Of a DNA stretch of 64,000 nt, positions 1-9,103 are shown in pieces. The stretch's first letter is position 1, and each line of letters starts with the position of its first letter. Below the pieces are notes generated by a model, which saw only the letters and a program-made list of their open reading frames with translations, had not been told where the DNA came from and made no database searches. This stretch comes from Streptomyces sp. GQFP (GTDB lineage: Bacteria > Actinomycetota > Actinomycetes > Streptomycetales > Streptomycetaceae). Location: NCBI RefSeq assembly GCF_021545335.1, contig NZ_CP089312.1, positions 7,440,001 through 7,504,000 of the forward strand, given 5' to 3'. Position numbers and translations under genes: made by a program.

Positions 1-1
1 G

Positions 2-877
2 ACGCCGGACGGCGGAAGGGTCGTCGGCGTGCGGGCGGTCGCCGCCGGTGAGGAGATCACCATCGGCGACGCGGACGTGGTGGTGGACGCTTCCGGGCGC
101 GGCTCGCGCACCCGCCACTGGCTCGGCCGGCTCGGCTACCCGGAGGTCGAGGAGCAGCGGATCGAGACCCAGGTGACCTATGTGACGCGCCGTTACCGAC
201 GTACGCCGGACCAGCTCGACGGCCGGTACGGCACCGCCGTCGCCGCCTACCCCGGACGTACGCGCGGTGGTTTCGCCCTCGCGCAGGAGGACGACGCCTG
301 GGCCCTCAACATCAGTGGCCTGTTCGGTGAGGTCCCGCCGATGGACCACGACGGCATGGTCGCGTGGGCGGCGGAACTGGACTGCCAGGACGTCGCCACG
401 CTCCTGCGCACCTCCGCCCCGCTCGGCGACCCGGTGAAGATGCGCTACCCGGCGAGCACCCGGTGGCGCTACGACCGGATGAGCCGTTTCCCGGCCGGCT
501 TCCTGGTCACCGGCGACGCGATGTGCTCGTTCAACCCGGTCTACGGCCAGGGCATGACCGTGGCCGCGCTGGAGGCGACCATCCTCGGCCGCCTGCTGAA
601 GGACGGCTCCGAGGACATGGCCGACCGGTTCTTCACCGAGTCGGCGGCTGTCATCGACGTACCGTGGACCACGGTCGCGGCCAATGACCTGCGCTTCCCG
701 GACACGGTCGGCGACCGATCCGCACTCGACCCGGAACCGGGCGCCTACCTGGACCGCCTGCGCACCGCCGCGGTCGCGGATCCGGTGCTGGCCGGCGCGT
801 TTCTCCGGGTCGTCCAGCTGATGGACACACCGGCGGCCCTCTTCGAGCCCGACATCGCCGCCCGCGTGCCGGCCTGA
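2..877 (+). CDS. FAD-dependent monooxygenase, 5' end outside window
   Basis: This is the C-terminal part of a flavoprotein hydroxylase of the squalene epoxidase / p-hydroxybenzoate hydroxylase type. The open frame continues to the left edge, so the N-terminal dinucleotide-binding motif is missing here and the first ATG or GTG inside the window need not be the start. The visible part has VVVDASGRGS, typical of the region after the substrate-binding insertion, and the second FAD motif GDAMCSFNPVYGQGMT, in which the GD pair contacts the flavin ribityl chain. The substrate cannot be told. The gene ends about 145 bp before the sigma-factor gene and nothing links the two functionally. Confidence is high for the family and low for the role. 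Confidence 0.85.
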   Translation, partial: TPDGGRVVGVRAVAAGEEITIGDADVVVDASGRGSRTRHWLGRLGYPEVEEQRIETQVTYVTRRYRRTPDQLDGRYGTAVAAYPGRTRGGFALAQEDDAWALNISGLFGEVPPMDHDGMVAWAAELDCQDVATLLRTSAPLGDPVKMRYPASTRWRYDRMSRFPAGFLVTGDAMCSFNPVYGQGMTVAALEATILGRLLKDGSEDMADRFFTESAAVIDVPWTTVAANDLRFPDTVGDRSALDPEPGAYLDRLRTAAVADPVLAGAFLRVVQLMDTPAALFEPDIAARVPA

Positions 878-1021
878 CCGGGACCGGTCCGTCGCGTACC
901 CGCGCCCGTGGCCGCGCTTCGGTGTCCCCCGTACCGCCCTCTGAAAAATTTCTCCACGCCGCACCGAACGTTTCCGGCGCCCTCGGCGTCGTAGGAGAAA
1001 CGCGGCGAGGGGGAGGGTGCT

Positions 1022-1552
1022 GTGCTGCGCAGAAAGGCCCGGCGCGTCCAGGAGGACGAACACGGCGACCCGCTGGATCCGGTGCAGGAGCGCCGGGTCC
1101 GTGCGGTGCTCGCGCTCGGCGGCGTGCCGCAGGCGGACCTGCTGGACGGGGTACAGCAGGTACGTCTGCGGCTGCTGGAGCGGACCGCGAGCGGGCGTGA
1201 GGCGCCGCGTGACGTCTCGGCGTGGGTGGCGGTCGTGGCCTCCAACCTCGCCATGGACTGGCACCGGGCCAAGCGCCGCCAGGAACGGCTGGGGGAGCGG
1301 CTCGCGTCGCTGCGCCAGCCGGTGGCCCACCCCTCCGGCGAGGAGACGAGCCTGCTCTCCCTCGCCGTCGCCCGAGGCCTTGACGAACTGCCCGATCCCC
1401 AGCGCCAGGTACTGGTGCTGCGCTTCTACGCCGATCTGCCGGTACGCGGGATCGCCGAGGAGCTGGGCATCCCGGAGGGCACGGTCAAGAGCAGGCTGCA
1501 CGCGGCGGTACGGGCTTTGCGCACCCGCCTGCACGAGGACGAGGTGGTGTGA
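1022..1552 (+). CDS. ECF-type RNA polymerase sigma factor
   Basis: A 176-residue group 4 (ECF) sigma factor. The N-terminal half (about residues 15-85) is sigma region 2, including VASNLAMDWHRAKRR, which corresponds to the -10 recognition helix. The C-terminal half is region 4 with the helix-turn-helix LPVRGIAEELGIPEGTVKSR. The GTG start is chosen because a GAGGGGGAGGG tract lies just upstream. Its stop is one base before the start of the downstream membrane protein, so the pair is one operon and the partner is the obvious candidate regulator. The stimulus and promoters controlled are unknown. Confidence 0.9.
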   Translation: MLRRKARRVQEDEHGDPLDPVQERRVRAVLALGGVPQADLLDGVQQVRLRLLERTASGREAPRDVSAWVAVVASNLAMDWHRAKRRQERLGERLASLRQPVAHPSGEETSLLSLAVARGLDELPDPQRQVLVLRFYADLPVRGIAEELGIPEGTVKSRLHAAVRALRTRLHEDEVV

Positions 1553-1553
1553 C

Positions 1554-2348
1554 GTGGCCGCCGAATACGACGGCGTGGACGCCCTGATGGCCGCGCTGAC
1601 CGACGATCCGCTGCCCGAAGAGGCCCTCACGGACGCCGACTTCATGGCCGAGCACTGGTCGGCGGCGGCCGATGTGGCGCTGCTGCGCGAGCAGTTGGGG
1701 CTCATCGGGGGCGCGCTGGCGACGACGCGGGAGCGCACGGAGGCAGAGGCGGAGACGGAGGCGGAGGGCGTGCGGAAGCCGGTCCCCGCCCGGGTTCCCG
1801 TACGGCAGCGGCCTTACTGGCGTCCGCTGCGCTCCCTTGCCCTCGGCGTCGCCGCGGTGACCGCCGCGGGGTCTCTGGTCACGGGCGCGGGGTGGCTCCT
1901 GTCGCAGGCCGGAGGCGGGGCCGACGACTCGGGCTCGGGCTCGTCGTCGGTCGCCGACAGCGAAAGGAGCGCGAGCAGCGCCGCCGGCGGGGACATGCCG
2001 GAGCCGGAGAGCCTGCACGCGATGAGCTCGCCGGGATACCTGGCCTGTTCCCGCCTGGTCGTCGAGGGCACGGTCACCGCCGTCACCCCCGAGGTCGGCA
2101 CCGGCCGGGACCGGATCACCCTACGCGTGACCCGCTACTACAAGCCGGACAAGGGTCCCGCCGAGGTGACGTACCTGATGGACCGGGACGCACGCCCCCG
2201 GCCGGTCGTGGGCGGCCCCATGCTGATCGCCATCCGGAAGGGCGCGGAGGCCCCCGCCCTCTGGGACACCGACGAGAGGCAGATCGCCGCCGAACGGGCC
2301 GCGATCACGGCCGCGCTGCCGAAATCGCGCACCCTCCAGTGCGACTGA
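1554..2348 (+). CDS. Membrane protein coupled to the ECF sigma factor (putative anti-sigma)
   Basis: A 264-residue protein starting at a GTG one base after the sigma-factor stop, which indicates translational coupling. Residues 1-85 are acidic and cytoplasmic. One membrane segment follows (about residues 98-120, SLALGVAAVTAAGSLVTGAG), then a Ser/Gly-rich linker and an extracytoplasmic domain of about 110 residues with two cysteines (YLACSRLVVEG and the C-terminal LQCD). This is the topology of an anti-sigma factor, but I see no zinc-type HxxxCxxC motif. The assignment rests on position and topology, not on a recognised domain. Confidence 0.65.
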   Translation: MAAEYDGVDALMAALTDDPLPEEALTDADFMAEHWSAAADVALLREQLGLIGGALATTRERTEAEAETEAEGVRKPVPARVPVRQRPYWRPLRSLALGVAAVTAAGSLVTGAGWLLSQAGGGADDSGSGSSSVADSERSASSAAGGDMPEPESLHAMSSPGYLACSRLVVEGTVTAVTPEVGTGRDRITLRVTRYYKPDKGPAEVTYLMDRDARPRPVVGGPMLIAIRKGAEAPALWDTDERQIAAERAAITAALPKSRTLQCD

Positions 2349-2377
2349 ACCGCGAGGGGACGGCTGGGGAACCGAAA

Positions 2378-2418
2378 GGGGCGGGCGCCCGGTACCAGGT
2401 ACCGGACGCCCGCCCCCC
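2378..2418. terminator. Bidirectional terminator hairpin
   Basis: The arms GGGCGGGCGCCCGGTACC and GGTACCGGACGCCCGCCC form a long GC-rich stem with one mismatch and almost no loop. It lies between the convergent sigma operon and protease gene and can serve both strands. Confidence 0.8.
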
Positions 2419-2444
2419 ATCACCTCACCGTAGGAACTCAGGAA

Positions 2445-5400
2445 CTACGGCGTGACCTTCTCGATCTTCACGTTGCCGATGCCGGCGACCGTGCCGTGCG
2501 CGTTCACCAGGGACACCTGGCCGAAGAACTCACGGCCCTCCGGGGCGAGCGCCGAGGCGACGATGTTGCCGGAGACGGTCGTCGAGGCGCCCGTCGCGAG
2601 CTTCACCGGGGTGTCGGCGACCTGGATGGAGCCCAGGGCGGACGAGTAGAAGACGTCCTGGTAGTCGTACGCGGTCGTGCCGGCCGGGATCGCGTAGCCC
2701 ACGACCTGGACGGTGTACGTACCGGCGGCGGGCGAGGCGATGGAGACCGCCTCCTCCGAGTCGCCGTCGGCGGAGAGGGCGACCTCGTTGCCGTCCGCGT
2801 CGTACACGTACAGGTCGAGGTCGGCGGCCGTGTCCGAGACGTTGCCGATGGAGACGTCCAGGGAGGCGGCGCCCTCGGGCACCTCGACCGTGGTGGTCTG
2901 GACGGCCTGGTCCTCGATGCTCGGACGGGCGTTCAGGGCCGAGCCGAGCGGACCGCCGGCCAGCTTGCCGTCGACCGCGGCGAGGTCGTTCGTCACCTTC
3001 CAGGAGGCGGCGATCGGCGTGCCGACCTTGGCCTCGGGGACGGTCACGACGTCCGGGTCGAAGGTGGCGCCCAGGACGGTGGCGTCCAGCTTGTACGGGT
3101 TGTCGAGCAGCGGCGACGTACGGCGCGACTCGACCTCGATCTCCCAGACACCGGGCTGCGGGTCCGGGTACGAACGTACGTCGGGCGCGCAGCCGTTGGT
3201 GTTCGGGTAGTTGCTGTAGCAGTACGGCGTGCCCGTGTCCTCGACCGCGACACCGTACGGGTGGATCGAGATGAAGCGGGTCTGGCTGGTGGCGGCCAGG
3301 CCGCTGATCGCGACCTCGAGGGTCTTGGCGCCCTCGGGCACGGTCACGAAGTAGGACTGGGTGCTGTTGCGCTGCACCGAACCCGACGCGGAGAACGTGT
3401 ACTTGAGCGGCTTCGAGACCACGACCGTGGTCATGATCTGCTTGTCGACGCCCACGGTCGTCGGGTCGTCGACCTCGAGGATCGCGCTCTTGATGCCGGC
3501 CGTGGCCGACTTCGCGGCGACCTTGACGGTGACCGGCTTGTTCAGCTCCAGCTTGACCTCGGGCTTGCCGACGATCTTGAAGGTGTCACCGGCGTTGTTC
3601 GCGAAGCTCAGCTCGTGCCGGACCGCCTTCGCGGGACCGGACGTACGCGTCACGGTGATCTCGTACGACTTCTTGACGCCGGCCTTGAGGCCGCCCTCGC
3701 GGTCGTACAGACCGGTGCCGAAGCCCGGGGTCTTCAGCGCGAAGTCGATCGCGGTGTCGACCGGGGCCTTCACGGTGTAGTCGTGGGCGGTGGCGCCGGC
3801 CTTGATGGCCTTCCACGCGTCCACGATGTTGATGCGGCCCGCGCCCTCCTCGTACGCCTGCACACCACTGATGTGGTCGGCGGTCGAGGTCAGGGCCGTG
3901 CGGAGGTTGGCCGGGGAGAGGGCGAAGCCCTTCTCCTTGGCGGCCGACAGCAGCAGCGCGGAGGCACCGGCGGCCTGCGGCGACGACATCGAGGTGCCCT
4001 GGAGCATCGAGTAGCCGGCCGGGAGCGTGTAGCCGGCCTGGGCGACCGGGGCGCCCGGCAGCCAGGTCTGCGTGGTGTTGATCGCGGCGCCGGGCGCGGT
4101 GATCGTCGGCGTGAAGCCGCCGTCCTCACGCGGACCGCGCGAGGAGAACGGCATCATGGCGTACTTCTTCGCCACGGCCGAGCCGTAGTTGGCCGCCCAG
4201 GTCTCCTTGGAGATGGCCGCGCCGACCGAGATGACCTTGTCGGCCAGACCGGGGTCGCCGATGGTGTTGGCGCCCGGACCGGAGTTGCCGGCCGAGATCA
4301 CCAGCTGCACGCCGTACGTGTCGATGAGCCGCGTGTACAGCTCGGCGCGCGCGTTGTTGCCGTCGTTCAGCGCCGGGAGGCCGCCGATCGACATGTTGAC
4401 GATGTCGACGCCACGGTTGACGACGAGGTCGATCATGCCCTCGGTGAGCGCCACGTTGGTGCAGCTCGGGCCGAAGACGCAGGCGCGCGAGGAGACGAGC
4501 TTCGCGCCGGGGGCGGCGCCGTTCATCTTGCCGCCGAACAGGCTGTTCGCGGCGGTGATGCCGGCGACGTGGGTGCCGTGCTCGCTGCTGATGAGACCGA
4601 TGTTGGCGAAGTCGGCCGTCTTGCCGACCCAGTCACCGCCGTACGGGTCCATCGGGACGTCCTTGCGGATCTCCACGACGAAGGGCTGGCGCTCGACGAC
4701 ATCGGTGGCCGGGTTGTCGGTACCGAAGTAGCCGATCTGGTAGCCGTCCTTGTACGGCTTCATCGGCGTGTCGTCGGTGAAGTCGTTGTTGCCGTTGACA
4801 TCGACGGTGACCGTGCCGGCCGCGGCGTCGTAGAGCACGCCCCACGTGTCGGTGGTGTCGCCGTCGCGGTTCACGTCACCGGCGGCGTCGCCGCCCGCGG
4901 TCGCGGACTCGCGGAACAGGTTCACCTGGTAGTTGCCCGCGGGCGCGGTCCACGTCTTGCCACCGAAGGTGAAGGTGGGTCCGGCGACCGGGGTCACCAT
5001 GGCCCGCCAGCTGGCGTCGCCGTCCAGGATGGGGTCGGTCGACGTCACCCAGTCGACGATCTTGCGCTCGCCGGTGGTGGTCTTCTGCAGCGCGGGGTGC
5101 GCCAGGTCGATACCGGAGTCGAGGATGCCGATGGTGATGCCGCGGCCGTCCGCCTTCGGGTTCTTCTGCACGAATTCGACGGCGCCCGTCTCGAAGGACG
5201 GGTTGTACGGGTTCACCGCGGGGGTGTTCTTGTCGGGCGCCGCGTAAGTGGTGGTGGCACTCGCCTGGGGGGCGGAGGCGGTGTCGGCACTCGGCGACGG
5301 GTCGTCCAGCGGGATGTCCTGGCGCAGGTCGATGCCGTGCACGGAGGACAGCTTCGCGGCGGCGGAGATGGCCGAGTCGGCCTTCCCCATGGGGACGGTG

Positions 5401-5744
5401 GCGCGGACGTACCCGAGCTTGTCGTAGGTACGGCCGACGGAGCCGCCCTTGACCGCGTCCAGCTGCTCGGCGACCTGCTCGGTCTGCCCCGGCGCGGTGG
5501 CGATCATCATCGTGACGCTCTTGGCGCCGTCGGCCTTGGCCTCGGCGAGCAGATCGGCGTCGGAGGAACCGAGCTTGTCGTGCGCCGACTTGACGGAACC
5601 GTCGGCCGGAAGGGCATCGGTCGCGGAGAAGGCCATGGGTATGGGCCCGGCCGCGGAGAGAGCGGCCACCAGTCCGGCGGCCACGGTTATGCGCGCCACT
5701 CGTCTCGCGCCCGAGATCGGTTCGCGCTGAGGGGTGAGGGTCAT
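2445..5744 (-). CDS. Secreted subtilisin-like (S8) serine protease
   Basis: A 1099-residue extracellular S8 peptidase. A signal peptide (residues about 1-40, with ARRVARITVAAGLVAALSAA) is followed by an inhibitor-I9-like propeptide and the catalytic domain. The triad is visible: Asp in GILDSGIDLAHPAL (near residue 208), His in SSEHGTHVAGI (near 389) and Ser in GTSMSSPQAAG (near 583). About 180 residues are inserted between the Asp and His motifs, including a calcium-binding-like DVNRDGDTTD stretch. Beta-sandwich domains of the pre-peptidase C type make up the last 450 residues. The start at 5744 is preferred over the ATG at 5750 because AAGG sits 7 bases before it. The natural substrate is unknown. 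Confidence 0.93.
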   Translation of the reverse strand: MTLTPQREPISGARRVARITVAAGLVAALSAAGPIPMAFSATDALPADGSVKSAHDKLGSSDADLLAEAKADGAKSVTMMIATAPGQTEQVAEQLDAVKGGSVGRTYDKLGYVRATVPMGKADSAISAAAKLSSVHGIDLRQDIPLDDPSPSADTASAPQASATTTYAAPDKNTPAVNPYNPSFETGAVEFVQKNPKADGRGITIGILDSGIDLAHPALQKTTTGERKIVDWVTSTDPILDGDASWRAMVTPVAGPTFTFGGKTWTAPAGNYQVNLFRESATAGGDAAGDVNRDGDTTDTWGVLYDAAAGTVTVDVNGNNDFTDDTPMKPYKDGYQIGYFGTDNPATDVVERQPFVVEIRKDVPMDPYGGDWVGKTADFANIGLISSEHGTHVAGITAANSLFGGKMNGAAPGAKLVSSRACVFGPSCTNVALTEGMIDLVVNRGVDIVNMSIGGLPALNDGNNARAELYTRLIDTYGVQLVISAGNSGPGANTIGDPGLADKVISVGAAISKETWAANYGSAVAKKYAMMPFSSRGPREDGGFTPTITAPGAAINTTQTWLPGAPVAQAGYTLPAGYSMLQGTSMSSPQAAGASALLLSAAKEKGFALSPANLRTALTSTADHISGVQAYEEGAGRINIVDAWKAIKAGATAHDYTVKAPVDTAIDFALKTPGFGTGLYDREGGLKAGVKKSYEITVTRTSGPAKAVRHELSFANNAGDTFKIVGKPEVKLELNKPVTVKVAAKSATAGIKSAILEVDDPTTVGVDKQIMTTVVVSKPLKYTFSASGSVQRNSTQSYFVTVPEGAKTLEVAISGLAATSQTRFISIHPYGVAVEDTGTPYCYSNYPNTNGCAPDVRSYPDPQPGVWEIEVESRRTSPLLDNPYKLDATVLGATFDPDVVTVPEAKVGTPIAASWKVTNDLAAVDGKLAGGPLGSALNARPSIEDQAVQTTTVEVPEGAASLDVSIGNVSDTAADLDLYVYDADGNEVALSADGDSEEAVSIASPAAGTYTVQVVGYAIPAGTTAYDYQDVFYSSALGSIQVADTPVKLATGASTTVSGNIVASALAPEGREFFGQVSLVNAHGTVAGIGNVKIEKVTP

Positions 5745-6025
5745 CGGCATCCCTTGTAGGTAAAGGAGCGTGCGTAGGTGTAGGGGCGTGCGTTGGGCGG
5801 CCGAGTTGATCGACCTTGGCCAAGAGGGTCCGGAATTGAGAGGCCGGACGATCACATAGCTTTACGTAAGGGACGGATGTTTGGGGATGGTTGACCGAAA
5901 CTATATGAACGAGTGGGGAAAACCCGCGATCCGCTTTGGCTGGATGCGGTCCGAATCGCGATGCTTCGTACCCGACGTCGAAAAATCCACCTGAACCCTC
6001 CCGCCCTGCACGCTAACGTCCCCCT

Positions 6026-6484
6026 ATGCGCAAGACGTTGAGGGTCGCCGCGTACGCCGTTGTCGTCCGGGACGGACAGATCCTGCTCGCCCGCAGCCCC
6101 GACGGCCAGGGCGGCCACGAGTGGGTGCTGCCGGGCGGCGGCATGGAGCACGGAGAGGACCCGTACGACACGGTCCGCCGTGAGCTGATGGAGGAGACCG
6201 GCTACCGCATCGACGTGACGGGCCTGCTGGGCATCGACTCCTTCCGCCACACCTCCACCCACCGCTGGAGCCGCCCGGAGGACCACCAGGGACTGCGCCT
6301 GGTCTACGAAGGCCAGGTCACCGGCGGCGAACTGCGCCCGGAGACGAACGGCTCCACCGACCTGGCCGCCTGGCACGAGATGGACGCCGTGGACGGGCTG
6401 ACGAAGGTCCGGATGGTGGACATCGGGCTGGAACTGTGGCTGGAGCGGCCGGTCACGGGGCGGGCGGCGAAGGCCGGCGGCTAG
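6026..6484 (+). CDS. NUDIX hydrolase
   Basis: A 152-residue single-domain NUDIX protein. The Nudix box starts at GGGMEHGEDP and ends RRELMEETGY, fitting GX5EX7REUXEEXGU with the metal-binding REXXEE glutamates intact. Such proteins hydrolyse a nucleoside diphosphate linked to some group X; nothing here identifies X. No clear Shine-Dalgarno sequence precedes the ATG. It stands alone, divergent from the protease gene, with a 281-bp region between the two. Confidence 0.9.
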   Translation: MRKTLRVAAYAVVVRDGQILLARSPDGQGGHEWVLPGGGMEHGEDPYDTVRRELMEETGYRIDVTGLLGIDSFRHTSTHRWSRPEDHQGLRLVYEGQVTGGELRPETNGSTDLAAWHEMDAVDGLTKVRMVDIGLELWLERPVTGRAAKAGG

Positions 6485-6728
6485 CCCTCGGGAACAGGTT
6501 CAGTACCCCGTCAGATGAACACGGAGTGACCGACTCCGGGCCGTTCGCCGTGCGGTCGTGAACGGGCGAGGGGGCCCAAGATCCACGTACGGTGATCGGC
6601 GTCGCGCGTTGCAGCCTTGTTCACACGCAGGTCATTCCCGATGCCAAGCATCCAGAGTGAGCGGGACGTTCGCGACTGCGATCACCCGTGACCACTTCCG
6701 ACGCGTTCGCACTCGGGGAGATCGCGCC

Positions 6729-8495
6729 ATGTCGCGCACACGCTCTGTCGCCAGCTCCACGCTGGGCGTCCATCGACGTACGGTACTCGCCGCGGCCGGG
6801 GCGGTGTCCGTCTCGGCGGGCGTCGGCTACGCGCTGCGGCCCAGTGACAGCCAGGCCGCGACGGCGGCCACCGCGGCCGAGTCCGCCGAGGGGCCGGTGG
6901 CCGTGTCCCGCCAGGCGGCACCGGCCGCGCTCGCCCCCTTCACCCGGGGCACCACGCTCAACACCGTCTCCGCGCCCCTCGGCGCGGGCGCCTACCGCCG
7001 ACTGGGCGACGGCCCGGCGTGGGGCCGGGTGGTCCGTACGGAGCTGGCGTCGCCGAACGCCACCCGGGCCGCCCGCCGGACCACGATGGCGGCCTTCGTC
7101 CAGTTCACGGACCTGCATCTGACCGACGTACAGCACCCGTTGCGCCAGGAGTTCATGCGCTCGGCCGACATCCACGCCTGGCGCCCGCACGAGGCGCTGT
7201 CGGTCCAGGGCGCGATCTCGCTCGTGGAGCGGATCAACGCGCTGCGCGGAGCCCCGGTGACCGGCTCCCCGCTGCACTTCGTGATGACGACCGGCGACAA
7301 CACGGACAACAACGCGCGGTCCGAGCTGGAATGGTTCATGAAGGTGATGAGCGGCGGCCGGATGACGCCGAACACGGGCGACCCGCGCCAGTACGAGGGC
7401 GTCCAGAACAGCGGCCTCCCGCTGTACTGGCAGCCCGACACGACCACCCGCGACACCGACAAACAACACGGCTTCCCGCACATCGAGGGCTTCCTCGAAG
7501 CGGCGATCCGCGAGGTCCGCAGCCCCGGCCTGAACCTGCCCTGGTACTCGACGGTCGGCAACCACGACTCCCTTCCCATGGGCTGCTACGCCTCCCACAG
7601 CGACCCGTTCCTGACCGACTACGCGGTCGGCGGCAAGAAGCTGATGGAGATGTCGGCGGCCCGCAGCAAGGCCCTCCAGGCCGAGATCAGGAGCTCGGAC
7701 GACCCGAAGGGCATCCACTTCCGGGAACTGATCCAGGCCCACACACGCGACCTGCGCTCGGTCACTCCGGACGAGAAGAGGGCCCCGTTCACGAGGGCGG
7801 AGTACCTGAAGGCACACCTGGACCCGGCGTACGCGGGGGTGGGTCCAGTGGGCCACGGCTACTCAACAGCCAACCTGGACGCGGGAACCCAGTACTACAC
7901 CTTCCGCATCTCGGACGACGTGATCGGCATCAGCATCGACACGACGGACCCGGGCGGCCACTACCAGGGCTCGATCGGCTCGGCCCAACTGCGCTGGCTG
8001 GACCGCACGTTGCGCGAGAACGCCGACTCGTACGCGATCGTCTTCAGCCACCACACCAGCGAGTCGATGACCAACACGCACAGGGACCCGGCCCACCCGA
8101 ACGAACGCCGCCACGACGGAGCGGACGTAGTGGCGTTGCTGGGCAGCCACAGCAACGTCCTGGCCTGGGTGAACGGCCACATCCACCGCAACGTCATCAC
8201 CCCGCACTCGGCCCCCGACGGCCGTTCGTTCTGGGAGATCTCGACGGCGTCGCACATCGACTTCCCCCAACTGGCCCGCGTGATCGAGCTGACGGACAAC
8301 AAGGACGGCACGATCTCGCTGTTCACGACCTTGGTGGAATCGGCGGCCCCCCACGCGACGGACTACGCGGACCTGTCCCAGACGGGCCTGGCGGCGCTGT
8401 ACCGGGAGCTGTCGTTCAATGCGCCGGGGGCGCGGATGGATCTGTCGGGGGAGGCGGGGGATCGGAATGTGGAGTTGGTGTTGAAGAAGGGCTAG
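6729..8495 (+). CDS. Twin-arginine exported metallophosphoesterase (TIGR03767-like)
   Basis: A 588-residue calcineurin-type phosphoesterase. The N-terminus has paired arginines before a hydrophobic stretch (HRRTVLAAAGAVSVSAG), as in a Tat signal. The metal-binding blocks appear in order: FTDLHLTD (near residue 125), TTGDNTDNN (near 188), GNHD (near 277), FSHHTS (near 440) and NGHIHRN (near 482). The ATG at 6729 is chosen over further-upstream starts because GGGGAG precedes it and the Tat signal begins there. Its stop codon overlaps that of the convergent gene at a shared CTAG. The substrate is unknown; exported members are often phosphodiesterases or phosphatases. Confidence 0.9.
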   Translation: MSRTRSVASSTLGVHRRTVLAAAGAVSVSAGVGYALRPSDSQAATAATAAESAEGPVAVSRQAAPAALAPFTRGTTLNTVSAPLGAGAYRRLGDGPAWGRVVRTELASPNATRAARRTTMAAFVQFTDLHLTDVQHPLRQEFMRSADIHAWRPHEALSVQGAISLVERINALRGAPVTGSPLHFVMTTGDNTDNNARSELEWFMKVMSGGRMTPNTGDPRQYEGVQNSGLPLYWQPDTTTRDTDKQHGFPHIEGFLEAAIREVRSPGLNLPWYSTVGNHDSLPMGCYASHSDPFLTDYAVGGKKLMEMSAARSKALQAEIRSSDDPKGIHFRELIQAHTRDLRSVTPDEKRAPFTRAEYLKAHLDPAYAGVGPVGHGYSTANLDAGTQYYTFRISDDVIGISIDTTDPGGHYQGSIGSAQLRWLDRTLRENADSYAIVFSHHTSESMTNTHRDPAHPNERRHDGADVVALLGSHSNVLAWVNGHIHRNVITPHSAPDGRSFWEISTASHIDFPQLARVIELTDNKDGTISLFTTLVESAAPHATDYADLSQTGLAALYRELSFNAPGARMDLSGEAGDRNVELVLKKG

Positions 8496-9019
8496 AGCTG
8501 AACGGCAGGATCAATGGATCTCACCACGTGACCACCTGCGGGCCCTCCATTGCATCTCCAGACCGCCGTCTCACGGAGATAATCCACGTGCAGGCCGAAG
8601 GTGTGGCTGCTGCAGGTGGGCCAGACCGTGGCGTAATAATCCATGACGAATTCCTGCACCCCTTCCGCCACGACACCCAGAACCTCCGCCCAATCCGGTG
8701 TCGAGACTTCACCGGAATTGAAGCTGACCACGCCGACCGGCCCGTATTTCGGGTCGCGAGAATAATTGACGTAGGCGAATTCCTCCCCGGAAATCCTTTT
8801 CCCCGTCTCGTCGAACACCGACTTTTCGACCGTCTCGAAGGCCGACCTCGCCATGGAGAAGGTTCGCGTGGTCCAGAGCTCACAGAACTCTGCTTCCGCG
8901 ATCTCTCCAAGTTCTCCGTACAGCTCGGCTATCCACGTCAGTACCTCTTCCGGGAGCTGCTCCCCGTGCCGCCAGACCGCTCGCAGCATCCTGTCCTGCC
9001 AGTCCGAGAAGTTGGACAT
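8492..9019 (-). CDS. Unknown protein downstream of RHS gene, candidate immunity protein
   Basis: A 175-residue cytoplasmic protein without signal peptide or membrane segment. It is acidic in its N-terminal third (LPEEVLTWIAELYGELGEIA) and I recognise no family. It starts 84 bp after the stop of the RHS gene on the same strand, with AAGG 8 bases before the ATG. A small acidic protein directly after an RHS tip is the standard layout of a polymorphic toxin immunity gene, and I infer that role from position alone. Its base composition, like that of the RHS tip, is less GC-rich than the neighbours, which suggests the two moved together. Confidence 0.6.
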   Translation of the reverse strand: MSNFSDWQDRMLRAVWRHGEQLPEEVLTWIAELYGELGEIAEAEFCELWTTRTFSMARSAFETVEKSVFDETGKRISGEEFAYVNYSRDPKYGPVGVVSFNSGEVSTPDWAEVLGVVAEGVQEFVMDYYATVWPTCSSHTFGLHVDYLRETAVWRCNGGPAGGHVVRSIDPAVQL

Positions 9020-9103
9020 CCTCGCTGCCTTCCGATGTGCAATGAAAGCCGGGGGAGAAGTGGCTGTCCACTTCTCCCCCGGCGGTGATCAACCCGAAGG
9101 ATC

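Noticed and set aside
2496..5759. 1087-codon open frame antisense to the S8 protease
   Set aside because: It is the high-GC mirror of a real gene: Arg/Gly/Val/Asp-rich composition without domains, while the opposite strand has a full catalytic triad.
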